This document shows, piece by piece, positions 62,901-64,000 of a stretch of 64,000 nt of DNA. A program made the position numbers and the translations under genes. The notes beneath the pieces were generated by a model. It ran no database searches, was not told the origin of the DNA, and saw only the letters and a program-made list of their open reading frames with translations. Every line of letters begins with the position of its first letter. Within the stretch, counting starts at the first letter, position 1. Origin of the DNA: Embiotoca jacksoni (Eukaryota > Chordata > Actinopteri > Embiotocidae); contig JAKOON010000022.1 in assembly GCA_022577435.1 (NCBI GenBank), positions 8,761,730 to 8,825,729 of the forward strand, read 5' to 3'.

Positions 62901-64000
62901 TTGAAGTATGACAGAGCAATCAGTGCCTACCTGTGAATTGGTTTTTGACAGTTCTCACAATGACAGACGCAGATAGCACAGGAAACAACCAACACCGACA
63001 CACATTTCGCGCACATTCCCCCACAGACGCATGCATGCAATTTTAATCTTACCTCTAAATCAGACAAGCATTCCTGTACTCCTCACAGTGCGACCTCCTT
63101 TCTGCACCGCTTGCTCTCCTACTCTCTAACTCATCAGACATTATGTATTCCATACAATACTGGACAGGGGAACACAGGAAATGAAAAGACTGACAGGAAA
63201 AGCAGGTGCGGGCACATCAGGGGGAAAAGAGATTAATAAGAGAATATTCAAATGAGACGTCTGATTCTACTTAGAAATGAGCAAATGTTTTTCACTCACT
63301 TAAAATCTGAGGAAGTTGTGTAAATGGGGGGTGGGGGAGGGAGGTTGTAAAATAGATAATATGTTAGGGGTAAGCAGCAAGCTTAACTTAATTTTAAAGG
63401 TGAAACGCAACGTGACCTGTTTTATGATGAGGATTTGACAAATTAGAAGAGGAGCTCGGATAAGCATTGTTAAAGTAGGAGCTGAACATGTCAAGTCACG
63501 GTGAATGAAAACAGCAAGAATACAAGTACAGTGAATGTTTATGCAACAAGAATGGCCTAGACTTTGAAGGCTGATTGCTGCCTCGAATGAGTGCTATAAT
63601 AGCAATAGTGTTTCCACATCACACTACAGTACATCATTTGAAAATCCTATTGTGTTTGTTATATTGTGCTTCAGCCTGCAGCCAATTGATTGCATGTTAT
63701 GACCACTTTTTCAAATAAGTCAGGGCTGGAGTCCAATATAACTTTAGAAATGACAGTCGAAGATGCAAACTTTCTCTGCAGTGTTGTCATAGCAACATTT
63801 GCCCAGTGACATTGCAAGCCGCCAGAAATGCAGCTATCAAGTTTTACTTTGCTAACCGCATTTTCCATACAAAACATTGTTATAATGAACAGATCTCATT
63901 CTGTGCTGCTGTTCTAAATGATGTACGTCCCTTCTTTTACATCCTGCCACAAAACCGAAAGTGCAGCCGTCTAATTTTGCACTGGTGCTCAAATGAGAGA

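Larger units (their letters stand above)
49614..64000 (-). other. grm8: Partial upstream grm8 intron, no exon found
   Basis: The next exon upstream should encode the mGluR8 block around MAYALHNMH and end near YIRAVNFNG, with a donor one base into a Gly codon. I searched by eye for the reverse complements of these and found none, so the intron is at least 14.4 kb. It carries microsatellites (55113, 55672, 58265, 59839), purine-rich stretches (50150-50650, 52980-53780), a pyrimidine-rich degenerate repeat (57400-58150) and a near-perfect hairpin at 56301-56358. The stretches 51700-52600 and 60000-64000 show nothing else that I recognise. Confidence 0.6.

Noticed and set aside
1..64000. Search for the microRNA mir-592, which in mammals lies in a GRM8 intron
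   Set aside because: I looked by eye for its mature sequence in both orientations and did not see it. A missed diverged copy is possible, and it may lie further upstream or be absent in fish.
1..64000. tRNA, rRNA, CRISPR or bacterial-type operons
   Set aside because: No tRNA-like B box in a cloverleaf context, no regularly spaced identical repeats with unique spacers, and no clustered intronless genes.

Overview
The window is vertebrate nuclear DNA, almost certainly from a ray-finned (teleost) fish, probably a percomorph. Three things point there: spliced genes with GT-AG introns, a very high density of (CA)n/(GT)n microsatellites, and several interspersed repeats I recognise from teleost genomes (the GTAAGTCGCTTTGGATAAAAG tail, hAT and MITE remnants). 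Only one protein-coding gene can be supported, and the ORFs outside its exons look like chance.

That gene is the 3' half of a group III metabotropic glutamate receptor on the minus strand, best called grm8 (mGluR8; grm8a or grm8b cannot be decided). Seven exons, all with GT-AG borders and a continuous frame, run from 49613 down to the stop at 19754: 49474-49613 (end of ligand-binding domain), 47196-47342 (cysteine-rich domain), 44481-44902 (end of cysteine-rich domain, TM1-TM3), 43027-43393 (TM4-TM6), 21719-21859 (TM7), 21381-21486 (cytoplasmic tail) and 19754-19803 (last 15 residues and stop). Together they encode 456 residues of a receptor usually about 908 long. The N-terminal part of the ligand-binding domain lies beyond position 64000. 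Subtype evidence is the C-terminus (TNTSSTKTTYVSYSNHAI, close to mGluR8a) and the GSAGTPV.FNENGDAPGRYD block.

Layout: 1 to about 19000 is downstream sequence without a recognisable gene and with old transposon remnants. From about 19000 to 19753 lies the likely 3'UTR. From 19754 to 49613 lie the exons, including a 21.2 kb intron between the TM6 and TM7 exons that is filled with repeats. From 49614 to 64000 is part of a long intron with no exon that I could find. The most notable gene-level feature is that the seven-helix region, which I remember as one exon of about 0.93 kb in mammalian group III genes, is here split into three exons. Two splice acceptors also sit behind unusual pyrimidine tracts, one of them a microsatellite. 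No RNA gene, CRISPR array or new multi-gene system was found.
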